Of a stretch of DNA of 5,357 nucleotides, positions 5,343 to 5,357 are shown piece after piece. Position 1 is the first letter of the stretch. Each line of letters opens with the position of its first letter. A program made the translations under genes and the position numbers. The stretch covers positions 298 through 5,654 of the forward strand of contig DKCF01000026.1 of assembly GCA_002451435.1 (NCBI GenBank), given 5' to 3'. The notes under the pieces were generated by a model. It was not told the origin of the DNA. It made no database searches and worked only from the letters and a program-made list of their open reading frames with translations. Origin of the DNA: Bifidobacterium sp. UBA6881 (lineage in GTDB: Bacteria > Actinomycetota > Actinomycetes > Actinomycetales > Bifidobacteriaceae).

Positions 5343-5357
5343 CGGATTGCGCGATGG

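Noticed and set aside
5354..5357. ATG at the right edge as the start of the next gene
   Set aside because: Only four bases are visible and there is no ribosome site in the 11 bases after the birA stop; it cannot be called.

Overview
The window looks like chromosome of a high-GC actinobacterium, most probably a Bifidobacterium. This rests on the GC-rich codon use, the rplK-rplA pair followed by a PucR-type regulator of the actinobacterial FasR kind, a DUF6020-like membrane protein and a stand-alone biotin ligase. The genus is an inference from sequence style and remembered gene order; no database search was possible.

Layout: (1) positions 30-1168 carry rplK and rplA, two tightly spaced ribosomal protein genes. 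They are closed by a very strong stem-loop terminator built on a perfect 38-nt palindrome (1212-1249). (2) On the minus strand, 2085 down to 1306 encodes a 259-residue PucR/CdaR-type regulator with a C-terminal helix-turn-helix. It converges on rplA, so the palindrome may stop transcription from both sides. (3) A 154-bp divergent intergenic region (2086-2239) holds a -10-like box on each strand, both placed so that the transcript would begin at or near the start codon. (4) Positions 2240-4291 encode a 683-residue polytopic membrane protein resembling DUF6020 and GT-C type glycosyltransferases. (5) Positions 4288-4383 hold a candidate 31-codon small ORF joined by ATGA overlaps to the genes on both sides. 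It lies over two mutually exclusive RNA hairpins. (6) Positions 4380-5342 encode BirA, a biotin-protein ligase lacking the N-terminal DNA-binding domain. A 29-nt near-perfect palindrome lies inside its last codons, just upstream of whatever gene follows.

Functional reading: the left part is ordinary translation machinery. The right part seems to be the start of a biotin/fatty-acid region. BirA loads biotin onto carboxylases such as acyl-CoA carboxylase, and FasR-like regulators control fatty-acid synthesis genes in other actinobacteria. The membrane protein between them has no assigned role; its position and coupling to birA suggest a cell-envelope function expressed with lipid synthesis, but this is inference. 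Nothing in the window looks like a mobile element, CRISPR array, tRNA or rRNA. The most interesting unexplained signals are the 4276-4380 junction and the palindrome at the end of birA.
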